Shown: positions 1 to 7,683 of the stretch, piece by piece | How positions within the stretch are numbered: position 1 is the first letter of the stretch | How the letters are laid out: each line of letters starts with the position of its first letter | Origin: a virus | IMG/VR virus record: IMGVR_UViG_3300032360_000033 | Coordinates: 1 to 31,367 of that record | Strand: one strand, 5' to 3' | Length of the DNA stretch: 31,367 nucleotides | Translations under genes and position numbers: made by a program | The notes under the pieces: model-generated | The model's input: the letters and a program-made list of their open reading frames with translations, nothing else | Database searches by the model: none | Told to the model about the DNA's origin: nothing

Positions 1-2
1 TA

Positions 3-344
3 GCCAAGGAAGTCGCTGCGCTCGAGTCTTCTGAAGCTGCTTTTGAAACATACCAGCAAAAACTTGGGGTTATCCTCAAGCATAAAGGCAAAGCTTACAG
101 GGAAGAGCAGGAGGCTGCTTTTCAGTCGAAAGTAGAACAAGAGCTTCAAAAGCGCTTGGCTACCCTTGACCAATCTAAAGCTTCTGCCTCAGAAGGAGCT
201 ACAGTTGAAGATCTCGTCGAAAACGTTGAAGTTTCCGAGGAGCCCGCAATTGTGAATAATAACGAAGCGTCCTCGCAAGAGGAATCTCTTCGGGACAAGT
301 TCATGAAAGCTTTTAATCCTGACACAGTTTCAGTAACATACTAA
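3..344 (+). CDS. C-terminal part of a scaffold-like capsid assembly protein (5' partial)
   Basis: The frame is open from the window edge, so this is the tail of a longer gene whose start lies outside. About 113 residues are visible. The first 50 are rich in Glu, Gln, Lys and Ala and should form a charged helix or coiled coil; then comes an acidic, Ser-rich, probably disordered stretch and a short basic end with the motif LRDKFMKAFNP. Placement just before a decoration-like gene and the major capsid gene, together with this composition, matches scaffolding proteins or the scaffold part of a protease-scaffold fusion. No protease motif is seen in the visible part. The 156 TTG codon is in frame but internal, so it is not the start. 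The next gene begins 6 bases after the stop. The function is inferred from position and composition only. Confidence 0.6.
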   Translation, partial: AKEVAALESSEAAFETYQQKLGVILKHKGKAYREEQEAAFQSKVEQELQKRLATLDQSKASASEGATVEDLVENVEVSEEPAIVNNNEASSQEESLRDKFMKAFNPDTVSVTY

Positions 345-350
345 AATATT

Positions 351-1019
351 ATGGCATTAAGACTATATCCATTCAGGCAATATAGCGATCACGACGTGAT
401 CAATATGTTCGCCAATCAGATAGTTGATGATAATCCATCAACTAATGGCGACGGTAGTGCCGGTGTGCTCGTGAAGGTGCTGAGTGGTAACCTGAAGAAA
501 GACGTGGTTGAATTCGCATCTTCTTCGAGTTATCTTGGTAAAACCGACTACCCATTCTTGGGTGCCGATAAATACCCTCAAGTTCCCCTCCGGTGCATCG
601 CTGCAACAACCGGCGCCCCAGTATTAGGCGTCACCCTTAATCAGACGATTAAGAACGACGAGAACGGTGAAAAACTCATCTATAACCCGATCAAAGCAGA
701 CGAGCTTCAGGCCGTTCTGAGTGGTCAGGCAGTTCCGGTGGCCACAAGAGGTTTATTTACCTTTTCAGCTGATGCGTATACAGAAAGCGCTACATTCATT
801 CCGGGTGGTTTGGCTGTTGTTAGTGCAACAGCAGGTACCATGGATGGCATTAGTGCTGATCTGTTGAACTTGCATCGTATAGTTGGGCATATTGTTGCCA
901 CGGGCAACAGAACCTCTCAAAACGGGCAATCCGACGAGTTTGCAGGTACAGGTACTCAACAGTACGCGATGGTTCACATTGATGCTTCTGCATCATGGGG
1001 CGTATCAGACAATGGCTAA
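351..1019 (+). CDS. Putative capsid decoration (head stabilisation) protein
   Basis: This 222-residue protein has no signal peptide, membrane segment or catalytic motif. It is Gly/Ser/Thr/Ala-rich with alternating beta-type segments, for example around SAGVLVKVLSG, and ends with a stretch (VHIDASASWG) typical of a structural beta protein. It lies directly between the scaffold-like gene and the major capsid gene, the usual place for a decoration or cement protein in HK97-fold phages (as lambda gpD precedes gpE). The start is the only ATG close to the previous stop. It has no Shine-Dalgarno site but carries the AAATANTATGG context shared with three other genes here. It could instead be a minor head protein. 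The role is inferred from gene order; I do not recognise a named family. Confidence 0.55.
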   Translation: MALRLYPFRQYSDHDVINMFANQIVDDNPSTNGDGSAGVLVKVLSGNLKKDVVEFASSSSYLGKTDYPFLGADKYPQVPLRCIAATTGAPVLGVTLNQTIKNDENGEKLIYNPIKADELQAVLSGQAVPVATRGLFTFSADAYTESATFIPGGLAVVSATAGTMDGISADLLNLHRIVGHIVATGNRTSQNGQSDEFAGTGTQQYAMVHIDASASWGVSDNG

Positions 1020-1045
1020 TAGCTAAGTAAAGGAATTATAATATA

Positions 1046-2188
1046 ATGAAAATTACATTAAAAAGAACCCCAGAACAACTCGAGCTTATTAAGGCTATGG
1101 CCTCTAAGAATCGAGACACTGCTTACAGTGCACAGGTTGCCTTAGCCGAGTTTATTGGCCCCGTTGTTTCGGAAGTTATTAATAACGCTCCGACAATCAG
1201 CAATCTATTCACTCCCCTTCAGTATAACGCTGACGACAACCCTTCTCTTCCGTTGGATTTGTATTACAACATCTTCGATGAGGATTATATTCAGGTTTGG
1301 AGTCAGTCAGTTGCCGGTGGTCTTCCGACCAATATGGTGCAACCTACTGCTTCGGAGCTTAAGTTCACAACCTACACCTTGGATAGTGCGGTTGCTTTCG
1401 ATAGGAAGTATGCCTCTCGTTCACGGTTGGACGTGATTGGTAAAACCTTCACCCGTGTAGCACAGGAAGTGTTGCTGAAACAGGAGAGGACTTCCTCTAA
1501 CCTGTTGATGACAGCGCTTGCTGAGGCTAAAAACGGCAAGAGCCAAGAGGTCGGCGACAATATGAATGTTTTCCGTACAGGTACGGCGGACACCCTCATA
1601 TTGAACGATCTTAACAAACTCCTCACTAAAGCCAAGCGCGTTAACGCTTCTTGGTCTGGTGGTACTCCTACGGGGGCGCGTCACGGAATCACTGACCTTA
1701 TCGTTTCTCCGGAAGTGGTAGAGCAGATTCGTGCTATCGCTTACAACCCGATGAATACTACGGGAGCTTTGGGAACGACAGCTGTAACGGATATTCCAGC
1801 GACGGATGCGTTACGTAACGAAGTGTGGAAGTCTAGTGGTGTTACCGAATTCTTTGGTATCAACATCATGGAAGTTCTTGAGCTTGGTAAGGGTAAGCGC
1901 TATAATGATGTGTTTGCTACTGTTGCGGCAGGTCAAACTTACAACAAGAACGAGGGTGGCAATGCGAGTGCCTTTAATGGTGCAAATTCGCAGATCCTAG
2001 TTGGTTTGGATCGTAGCCGTGATGCGCTGGTGCGCGCCATTGCTGTGGATTCGGACACTGGTTCTGAGTTCAACTTGGTGGCGGACGATCAGTTCTCCAT
2101 TAGGCAGCAACGAATCGGTTACTATGGTGCTCTCGAAGAGGGTCGTATGGTTCTCGACAACCGCGCTTTGGTTGGCTTGATTATGTAA
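1046..2188 (+). CDS. Major capsid protein, HK97-fold
   Basis: This 380-residue protein forms the icosahedral shell. The length suits an HK97-fold capsid protein without a long delta domain. The N-terminal 35 residues are helical and charged; the region around residues 75-130 looks like the E-loop and P-domain, and the C-terminal end has the pattern RQQRIGYYGALEEGR followed by DNRALVGLIM, the strand ending that I associate with this family. It follows the scaffold and decoration genes and is closed by a strong intrinsic terminator 27 bases after the stop, as expected for the most highly expressed structural gene. A weak AGGA lies 11 bases upstream of the ATG. No obvious processing site is visible at the N-terminus. 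Family placement rests on pattern recognition and synteny, not a search. Confidence 0.85.
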   Translation: MKITLKRTPEQLELIKAMASKNRDTAYSAQVALAEFIGPVVSEVINNAPTISNLFTPLQYNADDNPSLPLDLYYNIFDEDYIQVWSQSVAGGLPTNMVQPTASELKFTTYTLDSAVAFDRKYASRSRLDVIGKTFTRVAQEVLLKQERTSSNLLMTALAEAKNGKSQEVGDNMNVFRTGTADTLILNDLNKLLTKAKRVNASWSGGTPTGARHGITDLIVSPEVVEQIRAIAYNPMNTTGALGTTAVTDIPATDALRNEVWKSSGVTEFFGINIMEVLELGKGKRYNDVFATVAAGQTYNKNEGGNASAFNGANSQILVGLDRSRDALVRAIAVDSDTGSEFNLVADDQFSIRQQRIGYYGALEEGRMVLDNRALVGLIM

Positions 2189-2215
2189 TAATTGAGCTTT
2201 TCCTAAGAAATTCAG

Positions 2216-2247
2216 CTCCACCCCGTTTTGGGGTGGAGTTTTTTTTT
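2216..2247 (+). terminator. Rho-independent terminator after the capsid gene
   Basis: A perfect 9-bp stem (CTCCACCCC paired with GGGGTGGAG) encloses a GTTTT loop and is followed by nine T residues. It closes the scaffold-decoration-capsid transcript. The next gene has its own candidate promoter element 12 bases after the T-run, which uncouples it from capsid expression. Confidence 0.93.
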
Positions 2248-2258
2248 GAAAAAATCCT

Positions 2259-2267
2259 GTGTATACT
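2259..2267 (+). promoter_or_regulatory. Candidate promoter element GTGTATACT
   Basis: It lies between the capsid terminator and the next ATG and matches the recurrent upstream element of this window (T-tract, A-tract, GTGTATANT). The six bases TATACT resemble a -10 box, but no -35 box lies at normal spacing. Confidence 0.4.
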
Positions 2268-2277
2268 ATTATTGTAT

Positions 2278-2727
2278 ATGGCAACAAAGAAAAAAAGCAC
2301 TAAAAAACGGGCTACCAAGAAAGCTGCGCCAGCTAAAAGGGCAAAAGCATCCACTAAGAAGCCTCGCGCTAAGCTCAGTGACCTGCAGTATTCGAGCGGT
2401 AAAATAGACGACGATACTCTCTCTAAAATTCAGGAACTGGAGGAGGTTTTGGGCGTACATGAGGTAAACCATTTTGGAACGAATGACCCCAATATCTTTG
2501 AGAATCAACTTAAAGAAATGACTCTTGCAGACCTTCAGAACCTTTGTGGCAAGGTCAGGTTGTTTGCTAGCGGCAATACGCGAGAACTCAAAGAAAAGCT
2601 ACGCAAGGAGTTTAGACGTGTCTCTCAAGGGCAACGGACCATTAGTATGCGCCAAAGCACCTCCGTTTGTGACCCAAAGCACCCTAATCATGAACAAGCC
2701 AAAAAGATTCTAGGTCAAGGGTTTTAA
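2278..2727 (+). CDS. Small basic protein with a SAP-like C-terminal domain
   Basis: The start chosen is the ATG at 2278, giving 149 residues. An in-frame GTG at 2233 lies inside the terminator stem and upstream of the candidate promoter, so it cannot be the start. Residues 1-33 are almost only Lys, Ala, Arg, Thr and Pro with repeated TKK/AKK units, like a histone H1-type tail, and should bind nucleic acid without sequence preference. Residues from about 75 to 115 (TLADLQNLCGKVRLFASG, then a KLRKEF helix) resemble the helix-extended loop-helix of SAP domains. A Cys and two His occur near the C-terminus (CDPKHPNH) but no full zinc site is clear. Its place between capsid and head-tail genes suggests a virion or packaging-associated DNA-binding protein. 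The SAP call is by pattern and the role is inferred. Confidence 0.55.
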   Translation: MATKKKSTKKRATKKAAPAKRAKASTKKPRAKLSDLQYSSGKIDDDTLSKIQELEEVLGVHEVNHFGTNDPNIFENQLKEMTLADLQNLCGKVRLFASGNTRELKEKLRKEFRRVSQGQRTISMRQSTSVCDPKHPNHEQAKKILGQGF

Positions 2728-2736
2728 GTGTAAATT
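2722..2736 (+). promoter_or_regulatory. Candidate promoter element, weaker copy (AAGTGTAAATT)
   Basis: It overlaps the stop of the SAP-like gene and lies 8-10 bases before the ATG of the next gene. It matches the shared element except for a shorter A-tract and TAAATT in place of TATANT. Confidence 0.25.
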
Positions 2737-2744
2737 ACTTTACC

Positions 2745-3290
2745 ATGGCTTGGGATTCAAACAAGAAGCAAACGCCCTATTTTGTTAGCACGGTTGCTAC
2801 AGGTATCTATCGCGACGAGTTTGATAGTGATACAGGGTACCAATCTATCTCTCAGATTTCCGGATGGCTGGAGAATAATGTAGGGCTGCTTAACACCCAA
2901 CTCTATACTTCTTTTTCAGGATCTGGAACTACTGATGGAGACACAGCCCTTCAGGGCACAGGGAATTTTAGGTACGAAGAAGCCGATATCTTCAAACAAC
3001 TCTATCTTGTAGAGTACTATAAAAAGAAAACACGTTCTGTTTTAAAGGGTATAGATAGTGCCGTTGACTTCATTACTTTGCGAGACGGAGATTCGACGAT
3101 TACGCGCACAAACAAGAACGAGATAGCCAAGACCTACAGAGGCCTCACTAATGACGCTCAGACGCGCCTAGACGCCCTTACGGCCAAATATAATATATAT
3201 GGTGCGGTTCCCGTACAAGTGGCAGGAGCGGACGCTACACCGCTCTCTGGGGAAGTTAATTATCCGGTATATAACGCTTTTGGGGGATAA
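2745..3290 (+). CDS. Putative head-tail adaptor (connector) protein
   Basis: This 181-residue protein has mainly helical segments: an ISGWLENNVGLLN helix near residue 40, a helix with EADIFKQLYLVEYYKKK near residue 80, and a third around residues 130-150. It ends with a short extended tail (YPVYNAFGG). A compact helical bundle with a free C-terminal tail, just after the capsid gene, matches the helical adaptor that docks under the portal (the HK97 gp6 / SPP1 gp15 position). No enzyme motif is visible. It is the last gene of the rightward head block and is followed 25 bases later by a bidirectional terminator. There is no clear Shine-Dalgarno site. I do not recognise a named family; the role is inferred from order and predicted fold. 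Confidence 0.5.
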   Translation: MAWDSNKKQTPYFVSTVATGIYRDEFDSDTGYQSISQISGWLENNVGLLNTQLYTSFSGSGTTDGDTALQGTGNFRYEEADIFKQLYLVEYYKKKTRSVLKGIDSAVDFITLRDGDSTITRTNKNEIAKTYRGLTNDAQTRLDALTAKYNIYGAVPVQVAGADATPLSGEVNYPVYNAFGG

Positions 3291-3315
3291 TCCTTACTCT
3301 TACATATTTAAATAA

Positions 3316-3345
3316 AAAAGCTGCCAAGTTTCCTTGGCAGCTTTT
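3316..3345. terminator. Bidirectional rho-independent terminator
   Basis: A perfect 13-bp stem (AAAAGCTGCCAAG paired with CTTGGCAGCTTTT) encloses a TTTC loop and has T-runs on both strands. It sits between two convergent genes and can end transcripts arriving from either side. Confidence 0.93.
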
Positions 3346-3366
3346 GATTAGTTAGGGGTATTTATC

Positions 3367-4866
3367 TTAACCCAACCATTTAGGGGTACCCTTATAAGTA
3401 AGGTCGTTATCTTTTTCTGCGCCCATGGGCCAATAAGGTAACGTGCGATAACGAGGATAAGAACCAGTCATAAACAACCCGTTGTTTTGATCGTTTGCCC
3501 CACCAATTTGAGTGGTAAAGGTCATATCTACGGATTCATTATCTCCAATAGCATTGGTAAACGTTTCGCTATCTAAGCGAGCGTTTTTCACCGTGTAAAC
3601 AAGTTTTTCGTTACCGGCTGAAGTACAGGCAGCATCTCTCATCGTCAAGGTGAAATCGTGTGTTGTCCTATTACAAAGTTCTGAAAACAGATTTTTGTTC
3701 TGAAGCTCAGAAACCACAGCAGAAACTGTACAACTGATATCAACAGGAAGATCAACTACTCGAGCGTAACCAAAAGTACTTCCAAGGCGTTGCAGGATTG
3801 TGCGACTCAATGGAACATTAATAGTGAAGCTTTGAATGTGGGCGGCTCCATCGCCAGCCATATCAGCTAGACCGTAATAAGATCCAGAGTTACCCATACT
3901 TAAGGTAAGATCGCCGGGGCGAAGAGCAGCAACATCAGCGCTACCAGTAGTGTTGAAGGATGTTCCATTTGTATTCTGATAAACTTGCGTACCTGTATTA
4001 CCCATTCCAGTTTGGAAAACATAACGGTTGGTTCCGCTGTTGCCTTCAAGGGATACACCGGGAACACCTTCATCCAAGAAGTAACTTGCTGTATCGCTTA
4101 TAGGAGCACCAGAAAGATGATCATCGACCTTAATATTGAAGGCTTCAACCGTAACGGAAGCGGTAGGAATGGAGCCCACTGCAGCTTCGACTGTGTAATC
4201 GCTCACAAAGCCATTGCCGATAGCAACCACATCGTTCTTGGTATAAGCGCTACCTGTGGTGGCTAGCGCAGTGGTTCCTTGTACGTCTTTGCCATCAGGG
4301 ACAACTGTAATGAAAAAGTTATTTCCTTGAGGGTCATTTAGAACGCCTGAAAGAGCTGAAAATCCTGACAAACATCCGTCGCCTGTCCAAAAATATTCAG
4401 TAGCGCTTGATCGAGCTGCGACCGCATTCCCCCCAGCATTGTTCATAGTGGGGACATTAAAGCCCATTTTTCTTTCGTTTCCGCCGTCTGTCAGGTAATA
4501 ATTAAAGTCTAGCCCAACAGTCGGAGATTCCATAACAATAGAATCCAAACGAGCCAATTGGCCAAATTCGTTAATATCCTGCCTGTTAATTGTAAAATTA
4601 AAGTTGGCGGATTGTATTCTTTCCATAGGTTCAATTAGGCTGCGACTCCTACAATTACCAGCGGCGGACGGATCTGCTGTCGTGCCTCCGAAGGAAGCCC
4701 GAGCTGGCACACCAGTCCAGTTCATGTTGTATGTCTCATCCTGCGACGTGGGGCCTGTGCCGCCCCCCGCGTTGTTGTTGCCTGTTTGAATATGGAAACC
4801 AGTGGAGCTAGGAGCTATAAAGAGCGCCTGACTCTGATAAATGATTCTGTTTCTTGAAGTAGCCAT
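3367..4866 (-). CDS. Putative major tail tube protein with two tube-like halves
   Basis: The protein has 499 residues. From about residue 83 it has a beta segment FNFTINRQDINEFGQL followed by LDFNYYLT; around residue 220 a second beta segment GFVSDYTVEAAVGSIPT. The second half repeats this plan near residue 345 (IQSFTINVPLSRTILQRLG, then VDISCTVSAVV). The same pattern occurs in the genes at 16447 and 19237. It is the only one of the three in the neck operon, next to neck genes, so it is the best candidate for the main tube subunit. A duplicated tube domain is known from phage T5 pb6, where trimers replace hexamers; that comparison is inference. It is the last gene of a leftward operon ending in the bidirectional terminator. 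Its start has the AAATANTATGG context and no Shine-Dalgarno site. Confidence 0.65.
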   Translation of the reverse strand: MATSRNRIIYQSQALFIAPSSTGFHIQTGNNNAGGGTGPTSQDETYNMNWTGVPARASFGGTTADPSAAGNCRSRSLIEPMERIQSANFNFTINRQDINEFGQLARLDSIVMESPTVGLDFNYYLTDGGNERKMGFNVPTMNNAGGNAVAARSSATEYFWTGDGCLSGFSALSGVLNDPQGNNFFITVVPDGKDVQGTTALATTGSAYTKNDVVAIGNGFVSDYTVEAAVGSIPTASVTVEAFNIKVDDHLSGAPISDTASYFLDEGVPGVSLEGNSGTNRYVFQTGMGNTGTQVYQNTNGTSFNTTGSADVAALRPGDLTLSMGNSGSYYGLADMAGDGAAHIQSFTINVPLSRTILQRLGSTFGYARVVDLPVDISCTVSAVVSELQNKNLFSELCNRTTHDFTLTMRDAACTSAGNEKLVYTVKNARLDSETFTNAIGDNESVDMTFTTQIGGANDQNNGLFMTGSYPRYRTLPYWPMGAEKDNDLTYKGTPKWLG

Positions 4867-4922
4867 AGTATTTTAAAGTTTTATTAAAAATAGTTACAGC
4901 CAAAATAGGGGTTTGAGAACTT

Positions 4923-5807
4923 TTATTGTCTGGGAAAACGGTATTTGTTGATTTCAAAGTCGATAAAACCTACATACAGTGGCACTGGTATGAATTTGTC
5001 CATTTTGTCTGAAATCTTAGAAACTGTAGTGTTTTGTACAAAGAAAATGTCTGTTGCATTGTTGTTTGCCACATTGTTATAATCATAACCTGTTGGGTAT
5101 GTGGATTTAATGTTACCGTATTCATCTAGAGGAGACCCTGTGTAGGGAATCCCTTTGAATATTTCCTTGGAAGCGTCTGCAAAAACAGATAGAATTCCAT
5201 CTAATTGATAAGTATTTTCCGCAAAAGCTACAGCGGTAATGTTTGAGATGGTGTTATCTTCACCTCCAAGGGCAAAGGGTTCGTTTGAGCTGGTGGTTGT
5301 AGAAAGAAAGACTGCAGGGGTTACTTCGTCATATGGGGCGACATTTGTCAATTCTCGTGTGTAGCGAGCATTGAGCTTATATTTACCTTCCATTATGAGG
5401 CTTTCTTCGTTTTGGTTGGAAACATAAGTATTAAAGTTTTTGACGCTGTATCCCCCGCTAATACTGGCGGTAGTGGCTACAGAGCTATCGAATAGAACCC
5501 GGCCGTTTTCGTAATCAAGTAGAAGGCCGCTGGTCCCTGTAGTGTTGCCAGCTGGGTTTGTAAAGGTAATAGGACCCGTGGGGCCATCTCCGCTAATCGA
5601 GGGCGTTGTGGCATTTGCAATGCTTTTATCATAAACCCATTGTTTATAAGGGGATCCGAATACTGTTTTATTTTGAATGCGTTCGTCTGAATAGTTATAA
5701 AAGTCGGTGCCTTGGAAATTTTTGTAGGCTGAGCCTTTATCGAGCAGGAAATGGTCGAACCATAAATAGAAGCTTGTTAAGAGTTTATGTTGATAAAGTG
5801 GTTTCAT
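4923..5807 (-). CDS. Putative neck or tail-completion protein
   Basis: This 294-residue, beta-rich protein starts with a helical segment (LLTSFYLWFDHFLLDKG), has a Gly/Thr-rich beta stretch around residues 70-125 (LLLDYENGRVLF) and a core around 130-225 that includes ARYTRELTNVAPYDEVTPAVFL and ENTYQLDGILSVFA. It ends with VPLYVGFIDFEINKYRF. There are no membrane segments or catalytic motifs. Its ATG overlaps the stop of the upstream neck gene (ATGA), so the two are probably translationally coupled. Lying between the neck protein and the tube gene, it most likely acts at the head-tail interface, as a tail terminator or completion protein. The family is not recognised; the role is from position. 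Confidence 0.45.
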   Translation of the reverse strand: MKPLYQHKLLTSFYLWFDHFLLDKGSAYKNFQGTDFYNYSDERIQNKTVFGSPYKQWVYDKSIANATTPSISGDGPTGPITFTNPAGNTTGTSGLLLDYENGRVLFDSSVATTASISGGYSVKNFNTYVSNQNEESLIMEGKYKLNARYTRELTNVAPYDEVTPAVFLSTTTSSNEPFALGGEDNTISNITAVAFAENTYQLDGILSVFADASKEIFKGIPYTGSPLDEYGNIKSTYPTGYDYNNVANNNATDIFFVQNTTVSKISDKMDKFIPVPLYVGFIDFEINKYRFPRQ

Positions 5808-6409
5808 GTGATGGTTTCTTTTTCGATTTTTCTGATCTCTTTATAGTAGTTATTAAGCAAAGAACTTAAATAAGATGTATTGCTAAACTTGCCTGCGCGA
5901 AGTTTTCCTTTCACTTGGACAGCTCCCCCTGAGCGGGAACGAGCGGAATCTTGGTATAGATATCTGCCCAGCCCAGAGATGCCTGTTTCAATGCCTTTTG
6001 CCCAACTACGCCCTGTCGCCCATGGCATCGGAGTAGCCTTAAAGAGTTCTGAGGTGGTAGGAACCGTAATGTTAATGTTCGTGCGACTCTTAGTGTGATG
6101 GTATCTTATCTCATATTTTTCTAACAATGTACGTAAAATGGCTAAGGGCTTATCTCCGCTGCTAAATCCTATGTAGGTAAAAAGGTTGCCTATCCCTCCG
6201 AGGGTGCCGCTTAAATTGCTAGAGCTAGCTCCTCCCTCTATTTCTGCGGTCACAGGATGTTTTTCAAAACTTTTTAATAGATTTTGTTGAGCTGATTTTA
6301 CTTTTTTTTCGATAGCCTGTTTAATCCCTCTAGTGTAAGACGCTTCGCGAGGCAGAGCACTCTGTATCTCTTTAAGCGTTTTACGAGTAACGGATTTGAT
6401 AGCGGGCAT
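5804..6409 (-). CDS. Putative neck protein (HK97 gp10-like position)
   Basis: The protein has 201 residues. The N-terminal 50 residues are helical and basic. A conserved-looking block follows: FEKHPVTAEIEGG, then GTLGGIGNLFTYIGFSSG around residues 70-85, and later PMPWATGRSWAKGIETGISG and a basic loop (SRSGGAVQVKGKLRAGKF) before a C-terminal helix. I associate this block order with neck or tail-completion genes of environmental phages, usually left unnamed; HK97 gp10-type proteins occupy the same place. One base separates the upstream stop from this ATG, and its own stop overlaps the next start. No enzyme motif is visible. The role comes from the combination of operon position and these motifs and is not certain. 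Confidence 0.5.
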   Translation of the reverse strand: MPAIKSVTRKTLKEIQSALPREASYTRGIKQAIEKKVKSAQQNLLKSFEKHPVTAEIEGGASSSNLSGTLGGIGNLFTYIGFSSGDKPLAILRTLLEKYEIRYHHTKSRTNINITVPTTSELFKATPMPWATGRSWAKGIETGISGLGRYLYQDSARSRSGGAVQVKGKLRAGKFSNTSYLSSLLNNYYKEIRKIEKETIT

Positions 6410-6410
6410 A

Positions 6411-6863
6411 TTAACTAACTGATTTGAGATAGATGGTATAAAACTTCACTCCAAAAACTCCGTGAGCACGAAAGTCGCTATCGATTGCAAATTTTTGACT
6501 ATCAAATTCTATTCGCTTAGCTTCCGACACTGTAGCGTAATCAGCAGCTTTGAATATCATTCTTACCTCTCCTTCGGGCAAGAAGATTTTAAGCTGGGAA
6601 TTTGACTGGCTATTTGCGAAATAATCTTCAGTATAATTTTTGCCATATAAAAGTCGTGCGGACACAGTCGAAGATTGAGGTGTATAAGTTATAGGTGTGG
6701 TTGCGCCTGCGTTGCCATAAATAGTATTATAAGACTGACTAGGAGAAGATACTGTGACTATCGCATCTTTGTAAACTGTGACGTCTCGTGCGAAGGTATC
6801 GTGCAGATCATCCATTGCGTTATTACAGGTTGTTTTTTCTGCATCTGTTAAAAGGCTTGCCAT
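6411..6863 (-). CDS. Putative head closure (stopper) protein
   Basis: The start chosen is the ATG at 6863, giving 150 residues. A GTG at 6878 is in frame but is part of the GTGTATA promoter-like element, so it is unlikely to be used. The protein opens with a short helix (TDAEKTTCNNAMDDLHDTF) followed by RDVTVYKDAIVTV, then a beta-barrel-like body with a Ser/Thr/Tyr-rich insertion, and ends with beta strands (GVKFYTIYLKSV). A helix followed by a phrase of the type 'F-x-R-x-VTVYK' and a small barrel matches the size and plan of head-closure proteins of the SPP1 gp16 type. It is the first gene of the leftward neck/tube operon and has an AAATANTATGG start context. The assignment is inferred from fold plan and order. 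Confidence 0.5.
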   Translation of the reverse strand: MASLLTDAEKTTCNNAMDDLHDTFARDVTVYKDAIVTVSSPSQSYNTIYGNAGATTPITYTPQSSTVSARLLYGKNYTEDYFANSQSNSQLKIFLPEGEVRMIFKAADYATVSEAKRIEFDSQKFAIDSDFRAHGVFGVKFYTIYLKSVS

Positions 6864-6930
6864 ACTATTTATATACACTTTTTTAAATTTATTTAGAAAA
6901 AAGTTATTTAAAAAGCATAATTTATAAGAT
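6864..6930. promoter_or_regulatory. Divergent promoter region between the neck operon and the tail operon
   Basis: This very A/T-rich region separates two divergent genes. On the minus strand it holds TTTAAAAAAGTGTATATA (6887 to 6870), a full match to the recurrent element and only 8 bases before the ATG at 6863. On the plus strand, TTTAAAAAGCATAATT just before the ATG at 6931 is a looser match with a CATAAT -10-like box. No standard -35 box is obvious. Confidence 0.5.
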
Positions 6931-7683
6931 ATGAAGTCTATTTATAGTTTCACGGTCAATACTACTGAAGAAGTAGAGGAAAAGACTAAAGAAAAGCGAA
7001 AAAACAAAGAAACAGGGGTTGAGGAAGAGATAGAAGTGTCCACAAAGACCGAAAAAGAAATTCCCCATGAAATAGTTATAAAACAGCCTACCCGCCGTCA
7101 ACTTGAAGAGGCGGATATGGAATACTCTATTGAAATTAGTCGTTGTATAAAAAAAGGGATTTTAACCAAAGCTATGTTGGCTAAGAAATATTCTGATACG
7201 GGGGGGATTTTAACCGAGAAGGATGCTGAACGCCTAGTTGATCTTTATAGTGAGTTAGCGGAGTTGGAGATGGATATGGCTAAAAGCGGGGCTCATCCTA
7301 CTGACGCCAAAAAGGGTAAAAAGGGATTGGGGGGTAGGTTAGCCATGACAAGACGAGAGATTGTTAATTTAGAGTCGGCCTATCAAAGTCTTTTCAATCA
7401 TACTGCTGACATTAAGGCGCAAAACAGAGTAATTTTGTGGTATATGGTTACCCTAGCTCATATTAAAAAAGAAGGAGCTGAGAACCCCACCCCACTCTTT
7501 GAGGGAAAAGAATTCGAGGATCGCATAGACGCTTATTATGATCAGGATGAAAAAGAGGATAAGATTTTTACTGCATTTTCTTCTAAGTTAGCAGCTATTA
7601 CCAGTTATTGGTATTTTAGTGAAAAGCCAACCCAAAAAGAATTTGATGATATAATCAATGACCTCAGTTCCGACCAAAGTTAA
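6931..7683 (+). CDS. Putative tail assembly chaperone, G-like
   Basis: The protein has 250 residues, is highly charged and mostly helical, with no membrane or catalytic motifs. Residues 1-50 form a beta segment followed by a Lys/Glu-rich insertion; then comes IVIKQPTRRQLEEADMEYS, a phrase typical of small proteins that describe domain-to-domain contacts, and long helices. It lies just before the tape measure gene in the lambda gpG position, and the next gene overlaps its end by 26 bases, as in the G/GT pair. It is the first gene of the rightward tail operon, with no Shine-Dalgarno site. Position is the main argument; the sequence is not a clear match to gpG itself. Confidence 0.5.
   Translation: MKSIYSFTVNTTEEVEEKTKEKRKNKETGVEEEIEVSTKTEKEIPHEIVIKQPTRRQLEEADMEYSIEISRCIKKGILTKAMLAKKYSDTGGILTEKDAERLVDLYSELAELEMDMAKSGAHPTDAKKGKKGLGGRLAMTRREIVNLESAYQSLFNHTADIKAQNRVILWYMVTLAHIKKEGAENPTPLFEGKEFEDRIDAYYDQDEKEDKIFTAFSSKLAAITSYWYFSEKPTQKEFDDIINDLSSDQS

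Noticed and set aside
2233-2277. GTG start that would extend the SAP-like gene by 15 residues
   Set aside because: It lies in the stem of the capsid terminator and before the promoter-like element; the ATG at 2278 starts the basic tail naturally.
6864-6878. GTG start at 6878 (-) for the head-closure gene
   Set aside because: The codon is the GTG of the GTGTATA element; the ATG at 6863 has the start context shared with other genes.
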